Shown here: positions 32,528-41,559 of the stretch, piece by piece
Numbering within the stretch: position 1 is the first letter of the stretch
Layout of the letters: every line of letters starts with the position of its first letter
From: Flavimaribacter sediminis
Lineage (GTDB): Bacteria; Pseudomonadota; Alphaproteobacteria; Rhizobiales; Rhizobiaceae
Direction of reading: 5' to 3'
NCBI RefSeq assembly: GCF_019492055.1
Contig: NZ_JAICBX010000001.1
Span: 372,001-436,000, forward strand
Length of the DNA stretch: 64,000 bases
The notes under the pieces: generated by a model
Told to the model about the DNA's origin: nothing
The model's input: only the letters and a program-made list of their open reading frames with translations
Databases searched by the model: none
Program-made: the position numbers and the translations under genes

Positions 32528-33840
32528 GCCCTCTCGAGATCGGACTTTACATTTTCATCGCGCTCATGGCGCTTTTTGCCAGCGGCATGCCCATCGCATT
32601 CGCTCTGGGCGCGGTCTCTGTGGCGGCCCTGCTATTTACCGAAGGCACAAGTTCGCTCGACATACTGGGCGAAACCTTTTTTGCAGGGTTGAATTCCTTC
32701 ACCCTCGTCTCGATCCCGATGTTCATCCTGATGGGGGCGGCGGTTGCATCCAGTCCGGCCGGCAAGGATCTGTACGAAGCGCTGGACCGCTGGCTGAACC
32801 GCGTTCCGGGCGGCCTCGTCCTGTCCAATCTCGGCGCCTGTTCCATCTTTGCGGCTCTGTCCGGCTCGTCGCCGGCGACCTGCGCGGCGATCGGCAAGAT
32901 GGGCATTCCGGAGATGCGGCAGCGTGGCTATCCCGCGGAAATCGCCACGGGATCGATCGCCGCAGGCGGAACGCTCGGCATCCTCATTCCCCCGTCGATC
33001 ACCATGATCGTCTATGGCATCGCCACGGAGACGTCGATCGGGCGGCTTTTCATCGCCGGCATACTGCCCGGCCTTCTGCTGACCGGGCTGTTCATGCTCT
33101 GGTCGATCTATTCCTGCTGGCGGCAGGGCCTGTCGCTCAAGAGCATGGCCGACCGCTATTCCTGGAAGCAGAAGTTCGAGGTTCTGCCCCGCGTGCTGCC
33201 GTTCATGGCGATCATCGCGGGCATCCTCTATGTGCTCTACGGCGGCGTGGCGACGCCATCCGAGGCAGCCGGCGTCGGCGCTCTGTTCTGTCTTGTTCTG
33301 GTGGTGGTGATCTACCGGATGTTTCGCGCAAAGCCCATTATCTCGATGTTCCGGGATACGGCCAAGGAATCGGTGATGATCATGATGATCATCGCGGCGT
33401 CCGAACTGTTCGCCTTCACCCTTTCGCTGACGTTCGTCACCCAGTCCATCGCCGAGTGGATCTCGATGCTCGACGTCAATCGCTGGGTGCTGATGGCGAT
33501 GATCAACGCCTTTCTGCTGGTTGCAGGCTTCTTCCTGCCGCCGGTCGCCGTGATCCTGATGACAGCGCCCATCTTGTTGCCGATCATTCTGCAGGCCGGG
33601 TTCGATCCATACTGGTTCGCCGTGATCCTCACCATAAATATGGAGATTGGCCTGATCACGCCGCCGGTCGGACTCAATCTCTATGTCATTAACGGCATTG
33701 CTCCGGATATACGTCTCCAGACTATCCTGCGCGGTTCGCTGCCCTATGTCATGTGCATGGTGCTTGCGATTGTTATCCTGTGTATCTTCCCGGGTATCGT
33801 AACCTGGTTGCCGACGGCACTGATGGGACCTGCGCTTTGA
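32524..33840 (+). CDS. matM: TRAP transporter large membrane subunit (DctM family)
   Basis: 438 residues, about 12 membrane segments, normal for DctM. Conserved patches include FASGMPIAFALGAVS, GSSPATCAAIGKMGIPEM, GGTLGILIPPSI and LITPPVGLNLYVI. It forms the sodium-driven channel for the anion. The start overlaps the Q gene by ATGA; its stop TGA overlaps the TTG start of the decarboxylase gene, so translation is coupled throughout. Confidence 0.9.
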   Translation: MSPLEIGLYIFIALMALFASGMPIAFALGAVSVAALLFTEGTSSLDILGETFFAGLNSFTLVSIPMFILMGAAVASSPAGKDLYEALDRWLNRVPGGLVLSNLGACSIFAALSGSSPATCAAIGKMGIPEMRQRGYPAEIATGSIAAGGTLGILIPPSITMIVYGIATETSIGRLFIAGILPGLLLTGLFMLWSIYSCWRQGLSLKSMADRYSWKQKFEVLPRVLPFMAIIAGILYVLYGGVATPSEAAGVGALFCLVLVVVIYRMFRAKPIISMFRDTAKESVMIMMIIAASELFAFTLSLTFVTQSIAEWISMLDVNRWVLMAMINAFLLVAGFFLPPVAVILMTAPILLPIILQAGFDPYWFAVILTINMEIGLITPPVGLNLYVINGIAPDIRLQTILRGSLPYVMCMVLAIVILCIFPGIVTWLPTALMGPAL

Positions 33841-35174
33841 CACGATCGAATTTTCTTGCAGATCTCCTGTCCTCGGTCTTCGAGCGCGGCCAGCGGCGTT
33901 TCGTCAGCCGCGACAGCCGGTCGATTGAGGAATTGTGCAAGGCTCTTCTGTCGGAAAGCGGAGAATCTTCCGGGACGCGTCTGGCCGGCGCCATCCTCGA
34001 CCGTTATGCGGAACTCGACGACGAAGCCAGGAAGCGTTTCTTTGCCCTGCTTGTCGAGGAATACGACATCGACACGGACAAAGTGGCTGCGGCCGCCACC
34101 AGATACGGCGACAGCAGGGACGGCGCCGATCTTGCCATACTGCTGGAAGAAGCCGAGCCAAAACGACAGGAACTGCTTCGGCGGGTCAATCGCGCGCCCG
34201 GCGCTACCGGCCAGCTTGTGCGCATGCGCGCCGATCTTTTGTCGCTGTTGAAGGAAAATCCCGAATTCCGGCGGGCTGATATCGATTTCGACCATCTGTT
34301 CGCGTCGTGGTTCAACCGGGGTTTCCTCGTCCTCCGGCACATCGACTGGATGACGCCGGCGAATATTCTCGAGAAGATCATCGAATATGAAGCCGTTCAC
34401 GCCATCGATGACTGGGAAGACCTGCGCCGCCGGCTGGCGCCGGAAGACCGGCGCTGCTTCGCCTTCTTCCACCCGTCAATGCCCGACGAGCCATTGATCT
34501 TCGTCGAGGTGGCGCTTGCGACCGGTATTCCGGGTTCGATCCAGGACGTGCTGAGCGAAGACCGCAAGCATGTCGACGAGGATGAGGCGACTGCGGCGGT
34601 TTTTTACTCCATATCCAACTGCCAGAAGGGGCTCGCAGGCGTGTCCTTCGGCAATTTTTTGATCAAGCAGGTGGCGACGGACCTGAAGCAAAGCCTGCCG
34701 AATCTCAAAACCTTCGTCACCCTGTCGCCGGTTCCGGGCTTTAACGACTGGCTTCGCGGGCAGGCGGCTCTGGACGGCGACGAGCAGCGCGCTGATCGCG
34801 ACGAAATTCTCGCTATACTTGAGGCAGGTGACGGTGGGAAACTTTCCGAATATTCGACCGAACTGACGCGCCTGGCCGCGGAATATGTTTGTCTTGCCAA
34901 GCGGCCGGACGGGCGGCCCGCAGATCCGGTTGCGCGATTCCACCTTGGCAACGGCGCGCGGCTCGAACGGATCAATCCGCAGGGCGATCTGTCGCGGAAA
35001 GGATTGGCCGCTTCGAGTGGCGTTATGGTCAACTATCTCTATGACCTGAACACGGTCGAGGACAATCACGAGGCCTATGCCCACAACAATGAAGTGATCG
35101 TCGCCCGGCCGATCAGAGCCTTGCTGCGCGAACGGCCGGGGCGAAAGACACAACGGAGTTCCGAGAATGCCTAA
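33837..35174 (+). CDS. matA: Malonyl-CoA decarboxylase
   Basis: 445 residues. It converts malonyl-CoA to acetyl-CoA and CO2. The conserved FFHPSMPDEPLIFVEVAL and SNCQKGLAGVSFGNFLIKQV stretches of the family are present, as are helical N-terminal and acetyltransferase-like C-terminal parts. No ATG is near; TTG 33837 overlaps the DctM stop (TTGA) and gives the family's usual N-terminal length. It overlaps the synthetase gene by 8 nt. With MatB it completes malonate to acetyl-CoA. Confidence 0.92.
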   Translation: MTRSNFLADLLSSVFERGQRRFVSRDSRSIEELCKALLSESGESSGTRLAGAILDRYAELDDEARKRFFALLVEEYDIDTDKVAAAATRYGDSRDGADLAILLEEAEPKRQELLRRVNRAPGATGQLVRMRADLLSLLKENPEFRRADIDFDHLFASWFNRGFLVLRHIDWMTPANILEKIIEYEAVHAIDDWEDLRRRLAPEDRRCFAFFHPSMPDEPLIFVEVALATGIPGSIQDVLSEDRKHVDEDEATAAVFYSISNCQKGLAGVSFGNFLIKQVATDLKQSLPNLKTFVTLSPVPGFNDWLRGQAALDGDEQRADRDEILAILEAGDGGKLSEYSTELTRLAAEYVCLAKRPDGRPADPVARFHLGNGARLERINPQGDLSRKGLAASSGVMVNYLYDLNTVEDNHEAYAHNNEVIVARPIRALLRERPGRKTQRSSENA

Positions 35175-36681
35175 TGCCCTCTACGACGCATTGTTTGAAC
35201 AGCACCGGGGCAGCAGTCGGCCTTATATCTTCAAGCCCGACGGGACGAGCATTACCTATTCGGATTTCCTGGCGATGGCGGCGCGCACGGCCCATGCATT
35301 GGTATCCTGCGGCGTGGAGCCTGGCGACCGGGTCGCCGTCCAGATTTCGAAGTCTCCGGAAGCGCTCGCGCTCTATATCGCCTCGGTGCAGGCGGGCGCG
35401 ATTTTCCTGCCGCTGAACACGGCCTATACGCCTTCCGAGATTGAATATTTCGTCGATAACGCCGGACCGAAACTGGTCGTTTGCGATCCGGCCTCCGTCG
35501 ACGCCCTGTCCCCCATTGCGGCTGCGGCTGGGGCCGAGCTGAAGACGCTTGCTGGCGATGGATCGGGCTCGCTGACGGATCTGGCGAAGGATCAATCCAC
35601 AACCTTCCCGACGGTCGATCGGGGTCCTGACGACCTCGCGGCGTTCCTCTACACGTCCGGCACCACAGGGCGTTCCAAGGGCGCGATGCTTACACACGAC
35701 AACCTGCTTTCCAACGCTTTGTCTCTTGTGGACGCATGGCGCTTTACGGAGGACGATATCCTCCTGCACGCCTTGCCGATCTTCCACACCCACGGGCTTT
35801 TCGTTGCCGCCAATACGCTGACGCTTGCAGGCGGCGCGATGATCTGGTTGCCCGGATTCCAGATCGACGCGGTGATCGAAAACCTTCCGCATGCGACATC
35901 CATGATGGGCGTGCCGACCTTCTACACCCGGCTGCTGGACGACCCGCGCTTCACGCAGGACCTCGTCAATCATATGCGGCTGTTTACTTCCGGAAGCGCG
36001 CCGCTTCTCGCCGAAACCCACGTCGCCTTCGAGGAGCGGACAGGCCATCGTATCCTCGAGCGCTACGGCATGACCGAGACCAACATGAACACCTCCAATC
36101 CCTATGACGGCGAGCGCCGGGCGGGAACCGTCGGCTTCCCGCTGCCCGGCGTCAGCCTGCGCATCTGCGATCCGGAAACGGCAGACGAACTCCCGCAAGG
36201 CGAGATTGGCGTTATCGAGGTCAAGGGTCCGAACGTCTTCAAGGGTTACTGGCGGATGCCTGACAAGACGAAGGAGGAATTTCGCGACGACGGTTTCTTC
36301 ATCACCGGCGATCTCGCCCGGATCGACCAGGACGGCTACGTGCATATTGTCGGACGCGCCAAGGATCTGATCATCTCGGGTGGTTACAACATCTATCCGA
36401 AGGAGGTCGAATTGCTACTCGACGAACAGCAGGGCGTGCTTGAATCCGCCGTCATTGGCGTGCCGCATCCCGATTTCGGCGAGGCTGTGGTCGCGGCTGT
36501 CGTTCCGCAGAAGGGATCGGCTGTAGACGAAGCGGACATTTTGGGAGCGCTCCACGACAAGATCGCCCGCTTCAAGCAACCGAAGCGCATTCACATCGTT
36601 CCGGAACTTCCACGAAACACAATGGGCAAGGTCCAGAAGAACTTGCTACGGGATCAGTTCGGCAAGGATTTCAGCGCCTGA
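35167..36681 (+). CDS. matB: Malonyl-CoA synthetase
   Basis: 504 residues, an AMP-forming acyl-CoA ligase. The P-loop-like YTSGTTGRSKGAML, the RYGMTETNMNTSNPYDGERRAG region typical of MatB and the C-terminal lysine loop (GKVQKNLLR) are seen. It activates imported malonate for decarboxylation or for biosynthesis. Length matches rhizobial MatB. Last gene of the operon, followed at once by a hairpin. Confidence 0.93.
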   Translation: MPNALYDALFEQHRGSSRPYIFKPDGTSITYSDFLAMAARTAHALVSCGVEPGDRVAVQISKSPEALALYIASVQAGAIFLPLNTAYTPSEIEYFVDNAGPKLVVCDPASVDALSPIAAAAGAELKTLAGDGSGSLTDLAKDQSTTFPTVDRGPDDLAAFLYTSGTTGRSKGAMLTHDNLLSNALSLVDAWRFTEDDILLHALPIFHTHGLFVAANTLTLAGGAMIWLPGFQIDAVIENLPHATSMMGVPTFYTRLLDDPRFTQDLVNHMRLFTSGSAPLLAETHVAFEERTGHRILERYGMTETNMNTSNPYDGERRAGTVGFPLPGVSLRICDPETADELPQGEIGVIEVKGPNVFKGYWRMPDKTKEEFRDDGFFITGDLARIDQDGYVHIVGRAKDLIISGGYNIYPKEVELLLDEQQGVLESAVIGVPHPDFGEAVVAAVVPQKGSAVDEADILGALHDKIARFKQPKRIHIVPELPRNTMGKVQKNLLRDQFGKDFSA

Positions 36682-36713
36682 GCGGCGCCTGCCGATTTCT
36701 GACGCCGCTCGGG
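36677..36713. terminator. Hairpin at the end of the malonate operon
   Basis: CCTGAGCGGCG pairs with CGCCGCTCGGG (11 pairs, one T-G), loop 15 nt, beginning within the matB stop. It lies between convergent genes and may serve both. No T-run on the plus strand. Confidence 0.55.
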
Positions 36714-36719
36714 CTGACG

Positions 36720-37022
36720 CTATTCGAGCAGTTCGGTTTCCACGAACTCGACCGTGCCGGGTCCTGGATTGACGACGTTGTGCTCGACGCCGGCCTTGCG
36801 GAAATAGGATTCTCCAGCGACCATGTCATAAGTGTTTTCCGTTCCATCCGGAGAAACAATCAGGAGCTTTCCGCACATCGTCGGCACGACGACATAGTCA
36901 TGGCCGTGGATATGCCAGCCCGTCGCCGTGTTGGGCGGAAACGTCCAGCGCGTGACGCGAACACGTTCATTCTCTGCCTGAACGGTTGCCGTGGCGGACG
37001 GGTATTCCTTGCGTTCTGCCAT
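36720..37022 (-). CDS. Small cupin protein
   Basis: 100 residues with a single cupin barrel. Motif 1 GWHIHGHDYVVVP carries the metal His pair; motif 2 YFRKAGVEHNVVNPG carries the third His. No extra domain. It is convergent with matB. A second cupin stands at the other end of the malonate operon, but the two are not close copies. Substrate unknown. Confidence 0.82.
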   Translation of the reverse strand: MAERKEYPSATATVQAENERVRVTRWTFPPNTATGWHIHGHDYVVVPTMCGKLLIVSPDGTENTYDMVAGESYFRKAGVEHNVVNPGPGTVEFVETELLE

Positions 37023-37511
37023 TCTGGTTCTCCGGTTGCGGCGACCAGGGAGAAACCCTGGTTTGGGCGACCGCCGTCTACTGGTAGAGCGTCACTGTCT
37101 TCACCACAAGGATGATAACGGCGGCAAGATCGTCTCTCAACTCATGACCTTCATGCGAGAGCGCAACTCCCTTGTCCCGATCGACGTGACCATCGATGCG
37201 ACGGCCCGGATCCCCTACCAATACTGTTTTGTAGTATGTCGTATCTGTCGCTCGTCTCCGCCAATCAGCACCGGCTGTCGCCGATTGCTTCGACACTCGA
37301 CGATTTGATGCGGGATATCGTTTACGATCGACCTGCAAGCCAAGAGCTGTCAATATTTAAAAAAATATTTCAATGGTTGAGCGCATCCAAAGTTAACTAT
37401 GCTTGTTACTTGACAATTTCTCCATCCGGTTCAACAAATGCACCAGCCATGCGCGAAAGCGACCAGGAGTCGGGGGCATGTCGTCCCTGGCCTTTTTCGG
37501 GGGATAGGGAA
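37023..37511. other. Stretch without a supportable gene
   Basis: About 490 bases before the HdeD gene. Short frames on both strands lack ribosome sites or protein-like content. The last 150 bases are AT-rich and probably carry the HdeD promoter. Confidence 0.5.
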
Positions 37512-38084
37512 ATGACCGATAATCCAATGACTGCAGCTTCCGGCGTCCGGGAGATCATCGCAAAACACAAAACGTGGTTCACGGTGCTCGGCGTATGCCT
37601 GATCATCCTCGGCATTCTGGCAATCATTTTTCCGCTTCTGGGAACAATCGTCGCCAAAACGTTCCTGGGCTGGCTGTTCCTGATAGGCGGCATTGTTCAG
37701 GTTGTCCATGCGTTTTCGACGGCCAAGTGGAGCGCGTTTTTCTTCAATCTGCTCGTCGGCGTTCTCTACATCGTTGTTGGCGCATGGCTGGCTTTCCTGC
37801 CGCTGGCCGGCATCTTGACGCTGACCATCCTGCTCTCGGCGATGTTCATCGTGCAAGGCGTGCTGGAAATCGCGATGGGATTTCGCCTGCGCCCGAACAG
37901 CGGCTGGGGCTGGGTGCTGGTCGCCGGAATTCTGGCGCTGGTCGTCGGCGTATTGATCTTCCTCGAATTGCCGGGTTCCGCCGCCTGGGCGATTGGATTG
38001 CTTGCCGGCATCAACCTGATTTCTTCGGGATGGGCCTACGTCTTCATGGCGATGGCCGCCGGCAAGGAAACGCCGACCACCTGA
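37512..38084 (+). CDS. HdeD-family membrane protein
   Basis: 190 residues with six membrane helices in three pairs, typical of the HdeD/DUF308 family linked to acid stress in enterics. Repeated patterns of the form LIILGILAIIFPL and FIVQGVLEIAMGF show the internal repeat. GATAGGGA precedes ATG 37512. The open frame extends upstream to 37236, but that part is not protein-like. Role here unknown. Confidence 0.85.
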   Translation: MTDNPMTAASGVREIIAKHKTWFTVLGVCLIILGILAIIFPLLGTIVAKTFLGWLFLIGGIVQVVHAFSTAKWSAFFFNLLVGVLYIVVGAWLAFLPLAGILTLTILLSAMFIVQGVLEIAMGFRLRPNSGWGWVLVAGILALVVGVLIFLELPGSAAWAIGLLAGINLISSGWAYVFMAMAAGKETPTT

Positions 38085-38175
38085 TCGCCATACGAAACTC
38101 GTCGACGCGGCCGAGAGGGACAGTCCAAACTTTCGGCCGCGTTTCCGTCGTCGTCGAAGCGCTACACCTGGCTAT

Positions 38176-38448
38176 ATGAAAAAGGTCAATGTTCGCATTA
38201 CAGGCAGGGTGCAGGGGGTGTCGTATCGCGCTTGGACCCGAGCGACGGCCGAGCAGATGGGGCTGACCGGCTGGGTCCGCAATGAGCCGGACGGCTCTGT
38301 GTTTGCGCTGTTATGCGGCTCCGACGAGAACGTCGCCGTCATGATCGAAACTCTGTGGAGCGGTCCTCCTGCAGCAATCGTCGATAATGTGGAGGTCAGC
38401 GAGGCTGAAGCGGCCGACGAGGCGCGTGGTTTCAAAATCACCCGCTGA
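38176..38448 (+). CDS. acyP: Acylphosphatase
   Basis: 90 residues, the standard size. It hydrolyses acyl phosphates. The catalytic Arg (GRVQGVSYRAW) and Asn (GWVRNEPDGSV) are both in their motifs. It stands alone. The short basic C-terminus FKITR is typical. Confidence 0.92.
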   Translation: MKKVNVRITGRVQGVSYRAWTRATAEQMGLTGWVRNEPDGSVFALLCGSDENVAVMIETLWSGPPAAIVDNVEVSEAEAADEARGFKITR

Positions 38449-38471
38449 CAGGAACGTCTGCAGGCGCAGTA

Positions 38472-39302
38472 TCAGGTATCGGCGGTTTCTTTTTTACGTT
38501 CGGGTGTTTGTACCCTGACCGGAGGCGGCCGCCGGTTTTGGTGGCCATACCAGCTGTTTGATCCGGTATCGGCGTATTTTGCCTCCAGCAGGGCTGCGAC
38601 ATCCGCCATCGTGCCGTCATGGGGCACCCAGCCGTTTTCGATATCGGGAAAATCGAGCTTGCAGTTGGCGCATTTCGAACCCGACTGAAACTTGATCGGG
38701 CACCAGAAGGACTCCAGATTGCGCAGCATCTCCGCGCCGAGCGAATAGACCCCCGTCATCCAGTCGCAGTAAAGACACCACAGACGATCGTGCCCCACCA
38801 GGCCCTCGAATTTGTGGCGGCTTATCGCCACCCAGTCCCCGGATTTGTAAGGCGGCAGATTGATGCCCCAGACAAGCACCGGATAAACGACGATCTCGGC
38901 AAGGCGGATCAACCAGAAAGCCGGAAAGGCCAGCGTCGTCGTCCAAAGTGCGGTCTGCTGCCGAAAGCTGCTGCCGACGATGCGATTCAGGGTCGTGACG
39001 ATGCGTGGCCCCTTCCGGATAAGCTCCCGATGGTGGTATTCGTGCGCAATCACCCACACGAAATACGCAATCAGACAACCGGCAAGCGCGCCGGCCAGTC
39101 CAGCCCAGCCGCCAAGGATCGCGCCGGCGGCAAGCGGCAGGACCTGATAGGCGACGATCACGCCGTCGAGCGCGGGCGCTTTGGAGAGTGAATCAAGGAT
39201 TCGTCGGCCCGAAGGGCCAAGGCGAGCAAGAATGTGCAGCCCGGCCGTCAATGCCAACAAGTAGCTTGCGATAGCGATTGCAGTGGTCAGAAAAGTGGTC
39301 AT
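38472..39302 (-). CDS. Membrane protein with cysteine-rich cytoplasmic tail, unknown
   Basis: 276 residues from ATG 39302; GTG 39335 is possible. Four or so membrane helices occupy the first 160 residues, with a HEYHH motif in a loop that could bind metal. The tail has WCLYCDW and KCANCKLDF, two CxxC pairs that suggest zinc or Fe-S binding. I do not recognise the family. The HEYHH and Cys pairs suggest an oxidoreductase or desaturase-like membrane enzyme, but this is weak. A hairpin lies just upstream of the start. Confidence 0.65.
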   Translation of the reverse strand: MTTFLTTAIAIASYLLALTAGLHILARLGPSGRRILDSLSKAPALDGVIVAYQVLPLAAGAILGGWAGLAGALAGCLIAYFVWVIAHEYHHRELIRKGPRIVTTLNRIVGSSFRQQTALWTTTLAFPAFWLIRLAEIVVYPVLVWGINLPPYKSGDWVAISRHKFEGLVGHDRLWCLYCDWMTGVYSLGAEMLRNLESFWCPIKFQSGSKCANCKLDFPDIENGWVPHDGTMADVAALLEAKYADTGSNSWYGHQNRRPPPVRVQTPERKKETADT

Positions 39303-39306
39303 GTAT

Positions 39307-39337
39307 GTGTGCCCGACAAATAATGTCGGCTGCACAC
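39307..39337 (-). promoter_or_regulatory. Hairpin next to the start of the 38472-39302 gene
   Basis: GTGTGC-CCGACA pairs with TGTCGG-(CT)-GCACAC around an AATAA loop: 12 pairs with one 2-nt bulge. It ends 4 nt before ATG 39302 in the mRNA, where the ribosome would land, so it may limit translation. If the gene starts at GTG 39335 it is coding. Confidence 0.45.
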
Positions 39338-39559
39338 TTAAGGCAATTCAATAGAATTCGCAAACAGCTACATAATGTAAATCAGGCATTACAGCAGATT
39401 TTGTAAGTATATTTTGAGTAAAAATTTATTCGAATATTACGAATTGTGACTTACGAAGCAGAACGTGCAGGAACAGCGGCGAAATCCCGGGGTCCGCCAC
39501 CACGGGTTCGGCCAATACTGTCCTGCGTGGCTAACTGCTACAACCTGATGAATGCGCTG

Positions 39560-40282
39560 CTATTGCAGCAGCGTCAAACCGTCGGCAAGGCCGTCCGTGT
39601 CGATCTGGAAAGTCATCGGCGCGCCATTGACCGACGTGATCGTCGCGCGGGCCGTCGTCGCCGATTTCAGCATCGTCACGAAATCGGGAGCCAGGTTGGC
39701 GCGGGAGAGGCAGAAGCGGGGCGTGCAATCCTCAAAAGGCAAGACAATGGGTTTCGGAGTTCCTGCTTCGATAATGATGCCGCGGCTGACCTTAACGCCG
39801 GTGCGGGTTCGCCACACGGCGCTCATATTGCCCTCGGGATCGGCGGTTATTGTCCAGGCAAAGGCAAGAGAACCGTTCGCGCCTTCCTTTACGCTATGGC
39901 TGATGCTGCACTGTCTGGCGGACGCAGGTTCGTCCGTGCAGCTGTAATCCCAGGCGCCGATCGGCTGTCCAATCCGAATTTCCGCAGGATTTTCCAGGGC
40001 GACGCGGGAAGCGGTGGTGCGGGTCGTCTGTGTTGTCCGCGAGGCCTGGCTCGCAGGTCTGTTTAATCCCGTCTTTTGCGCTGCGGGTTCGATTTTGGAT
40101 TCGCTGGAAGCAATTGTGGTCGCATCGTCGCCTCCGGCCGCTTCAATCCGGGCCCGGACACTTGCGACGATCACCTCGACACTGTTCTGGAAACGGCGCA
40201 AATCTCCCGGCGGCACCACAACAATTGCGATAAGAACGGCGGCCAGCAAAGCAATCAGTAGTGTGATGAAGGCGAAACGCAT
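39560..40282 (-). CDS. Invasion-associated locus B (IalB) family protein
   Basis: 240 residues. An N-terminal hydrophobic segment (FITLLIALLAAVLIAIVVV) serves as signal or anchor, followed by a low-complexity Ala/Thr/Arg linker to about residue 95. The C-terminal domain has the IalB pattern: IGAWDYSCT start, four Cys (SCT, QCS, DCT, FCLS) for disulphides, and strand-rich repeats. IalB proteins are exported and widespread in Hyphomicrobiales; the name comes from Bartonella and does not imply virulence here. Confidence 0.82.
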   Translation of the reverse strand: MRFAFITLLIALLAAVLIAIVVVPPGDLRRFQNSVEVIVASVRARIEAAGGDDATTIASSESKIEPAAQKTGLNRPASQASRTTQTTRTTASRVALENPAEIRIGQPIGAWDYSCTDEPASARQCSISHSVKEGANGSLAFAWTITADPEGNMSAVWRTRTGVKVSRGIIIEAGTPKPIVLPFEDCTPRFCLSRANLAPDFVTMLKSATTARATITSVNGAPMTFQIDTDGLADGLTLLQ

Positions 40283-40430
40283 GGGAGCCCGACGATACGA
40301 AAAGGTCCGAAAGACCTACCATCCGGAGCGACTTTTCTTCAAGTTGCAAATAGATGGATCCAACCTCAGGATTAACGGGGCGGCTGGTCGCAATACAGGT
40401 TTGGCGCACATGACATTCTATCGCTCTCCG

Positions 40431-41276
40431 TCAATTATCCCCGACAGGCAGGTTCGACCTTTCAACCAGTTCATGTCTTTTGAGAAACTCCAGCATCCGG
40501 TCGCGTAGCCCAAGACGCCACAGTTCGGTATGTCCGGCGTCTTCGAAAAGAGCAAATTGCTTTGGGTCGTTCGCGAGTTCATAAAGGGCCTGTCCCTGTG
40601 CGAACGGAACCACCCTGTCATCCGTCCCGTGCAGAATGAGAACAGGCTCCGTCACGTCGATGATACGGTCCCTGCTTTTGAACTGGTCCTTCATGAGAAA
40701 CGAGACCGGAAGCCAGGGATAGGCGCTCGCGGCGATGTCCACCGTCGCTGTGAACGGCGCTTCAAGGATGAGCGCTTCCGCGTCTCTTTCAGCCGCTACG
40801 GCGGTGGCGACCCCGGTGCCGAGGGATTCGCCATGTAATATGACGCCGGATGAAATGGCGTCTGCGCGGTCGAAATGATGAAGCGCATCGGAAATGAACA
40901 TTTCTTCCGAGGGCGATCCTTCGCTGCCGGGATATCCGCGATAGGCGGGCGCGTAGAAACCAAGTCCGCTTTCCATGATTTGCTGGAAGCGCGTCGCACG
41001 GGTTGAAATGTTGCCCCCATTGCCCTGGAAATAGAGAACTGTCGGCAGGTCGTGGCGGGCGGGCTCTGCGCGCCAAACCGTCACCACAACGCCGTCCGCC
41101 ATTGTCACATTTTCGACGATCACCCCCTCAAGGCCTTCGTCGACCGGATCGGACAACGCGCCGGACGGGATGAAGACATGGTCGCGCTGTGTCGCGTACA
41201 GGAAGCCTGCCGCGGCTGCGTAGAGCACGACCGCGATCACGACAAGGTTGAGGATGTTTCGCAGGATTTTCGCCAT
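40431..41276 (-). CDS. Alpha/beta hydrolase, BEM46/ABHD-like, membrane-anchored
   Basis: 281 residues. N-terminal helix (ILNLVVIAVVLYAAAAGFLYA) anchors it; the catalytic domain follows. Nucleophile elbow GESLG (ILHGESLGTGVA), Asp in LHGTDDRVVPF and His in EDAGHTELW form a complete triad. Conserved YFQGNGGN is the oxyanion loop. Substrate unknown, probably an ester or acyl compound at the membrane. Confidence 0.85.
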   Translation of the reverse strand: MAKILRNILNLVVIAVVLYAAAAGFLYATQRDHVFIPSGALSDPVDEGLEGVIVENVTMADGVVVTVWRAEPARHDLPTVLYFQGNGGNISTRATRFQQIMESGLGFYAPAYRGYPGSEGSPSEEMFISDALHHFDRADAISSGVILHGESLGTGVATAVAAERDAEALILEAPFTATVDIAASAYPWLPVSFLMKDQFKSRDRIIDVTEPVLILHGTDDRVVPFAQGQALYELANDPKQFALFEDAGHTELWRLGLRDRMLEFLKRHELVERSNLPVGDN

Positions 41277-41462
41277 TTGTTTTACTCTATCGCCGATCGA
41301 TCAATGGGCCCGGGGACAGGTTGCCTGACTGAAGGCCGTTTCAAGTTGCCTTTCAAATTCCAATTTACAGGCTTGGTCAAATTCCATAGCCTGCCTCCAT
41401 AAAAATCAATCTGTGGGCATTCAACCAAAGTCTGCTTGCAAGATTCGGGGAATATGAATAAA

Positions 41463-41476
41463 TAAACGAGCGTTCA
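41463..41476. promoter_or_regulatory. TetR-type operator upstream of the ligase/ABC operon
   Basis: TAAACGAGCGTTCA. It matches TAAACGTACGTTCA at 48801-48814 in 12 of 14 positions, differing only in the central two. The ACG-NN-CGT core is usual for FadR/PsrA-like TetR proteins. A weak -35 TTGCAA lies at 41436-41441, so the site covers the expected -10. The rest of 41277-41559 holds no gene. Confidence 0.65.
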
Positions 41477-41559
41477 ATTAATCATTGAGCGTCTATTGAA
41501 GCGACAAGCTTCATCGGTCGATTGAGGAGTCGGCCGGACTGGGAGGAGAATCTGGGGTA

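Noticed and set aside
37078-37353. Minus-strand frame of 91 residues
   Set aside because: No ribosome site and no protein-like hydrophobic pattern; kept as a gene-free stretch.
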